From Timburyella sp030842085 (GTDB lineage Bacteria; Bacillota; Clostridia; Oscillospirales; Acutalibacteraceae): DNA of 24,462 nt. Shown piece by piece: positions 24,424 through 24,462 of this stretch (within the stretch, counting starts at the first letter, position 1; each line of letters opens with the position of its first letter). The position numbers were made by a program, and so were the translations under genes. Under the pieces are notes generated by a model. The model was given only the letters and a program-made list of their open reading frames with translations, was not told where the DNA came from and did no database searches. The DNA is taken from assembly GCA_030842085.1 (NCBI GenBank), contig JAUUSE010000026.1, positions 1 to 24,462 of the forward strand, in the 5' to 3' direction.

Positions 24424-24462
24424 TTAATCATACTCTTGTAATTCGACGGCCAGTATTTCATC
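24424..24462 (-). CDS. Possible 3' end of a gene entering from the right edge
   Basis: Thirteen codons (DEILAVELQEYD-stop) are open from the window edge on the minus strand. A competing minus-strand frame from an ATG at 24461 (MKYWPSNYKSMIKLGYAEWV...) overlaps the XRE start. The window is too short here to choose. Confidence 0.2.
   Translation of the reverse strand, partial: DEILAVELQEYD

Overview
The window reads as a low-GC, Gram-positive anaerobe of the class Clostridia (Bacillota), probably from a gut-type community. This rests on strong AGGAGG-type ribosome binding sites, frequent TTG and GTG starts, AT-rich intergenic DNA with consensus sigma-A promoters, a YabE-like G5/3D protein, a sortase-type C-terminus, and dockerin and cohesin modules. 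The species cannot be told from the sequence. No rRNA, tRNA, CRISPR array or intact insertion sequence was seen.

Layout. (1) 1-6090: the tail of an unrecognised, probably broken gene, then two tightly linked + strand genes. The first encodes a 1173-residue secreted beta-helix (GLUG) protein ending in a dockerin. The second encodes a 656-residue protein with an N-terminal cohesin-like domain, about eleven CxxC-type modules and a TPQTG wall-sorting tail. Two terminators close the unit. (2) 6353-9960, minus strand: a membrane-anchored GH25 lysozyme, a tiny Cys-rich membrane protein, and a lipoprotein-cardiolipin synthase operon with its own promoter. (3) 10059-11935, plus strand: one ABC exporter gene broken by a single-base frameshift. 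(4) 12163-13464, minus strand: a YabE-like G5/3D cell-wall protein with a perfect promoter and a cluster of TGTAAY hexamers upstream. (5) 13942-19975, plus strand: a four-gene glycan export operon (double GT2 glycosyltransferase, Wzm/TagG permease, Wzt/TagH ATPase with C-terminal cargo domain, methyltransferase with coiled coil) with a perfect promoter and a strong terminator. (6) 20148-23917: a LacZ-fold protein that has lost both catalytic glutamates, then family I inorganic pyrophosphatase and a long interrupted hairpin. (7) 24106-24462: an XRE regulator and the edge of an upstream frame, both on the minus strand.

How it fits together. Most of the window concerns the cell envelope. The first gene pair looks like a plug (dockerin) and socket (cohesin) in which the socket is covalently fixed to the wall, so the GLUG protein could be displayed without its own anchor. 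The 14-20 kb operon looks like ABC-transporter-dependent export of a glycan whose end may be marked by the methyltransferase and read by the Wzt C-terminal domain. The lysozyme, the 3D-domain protein and cardiolipin synthase are wall or membrane maintenance functions. The strongest candidates for something undescribed are the dockerin/cohesin pair with its CxxC modules, and the GH2 pseudoenzyme.
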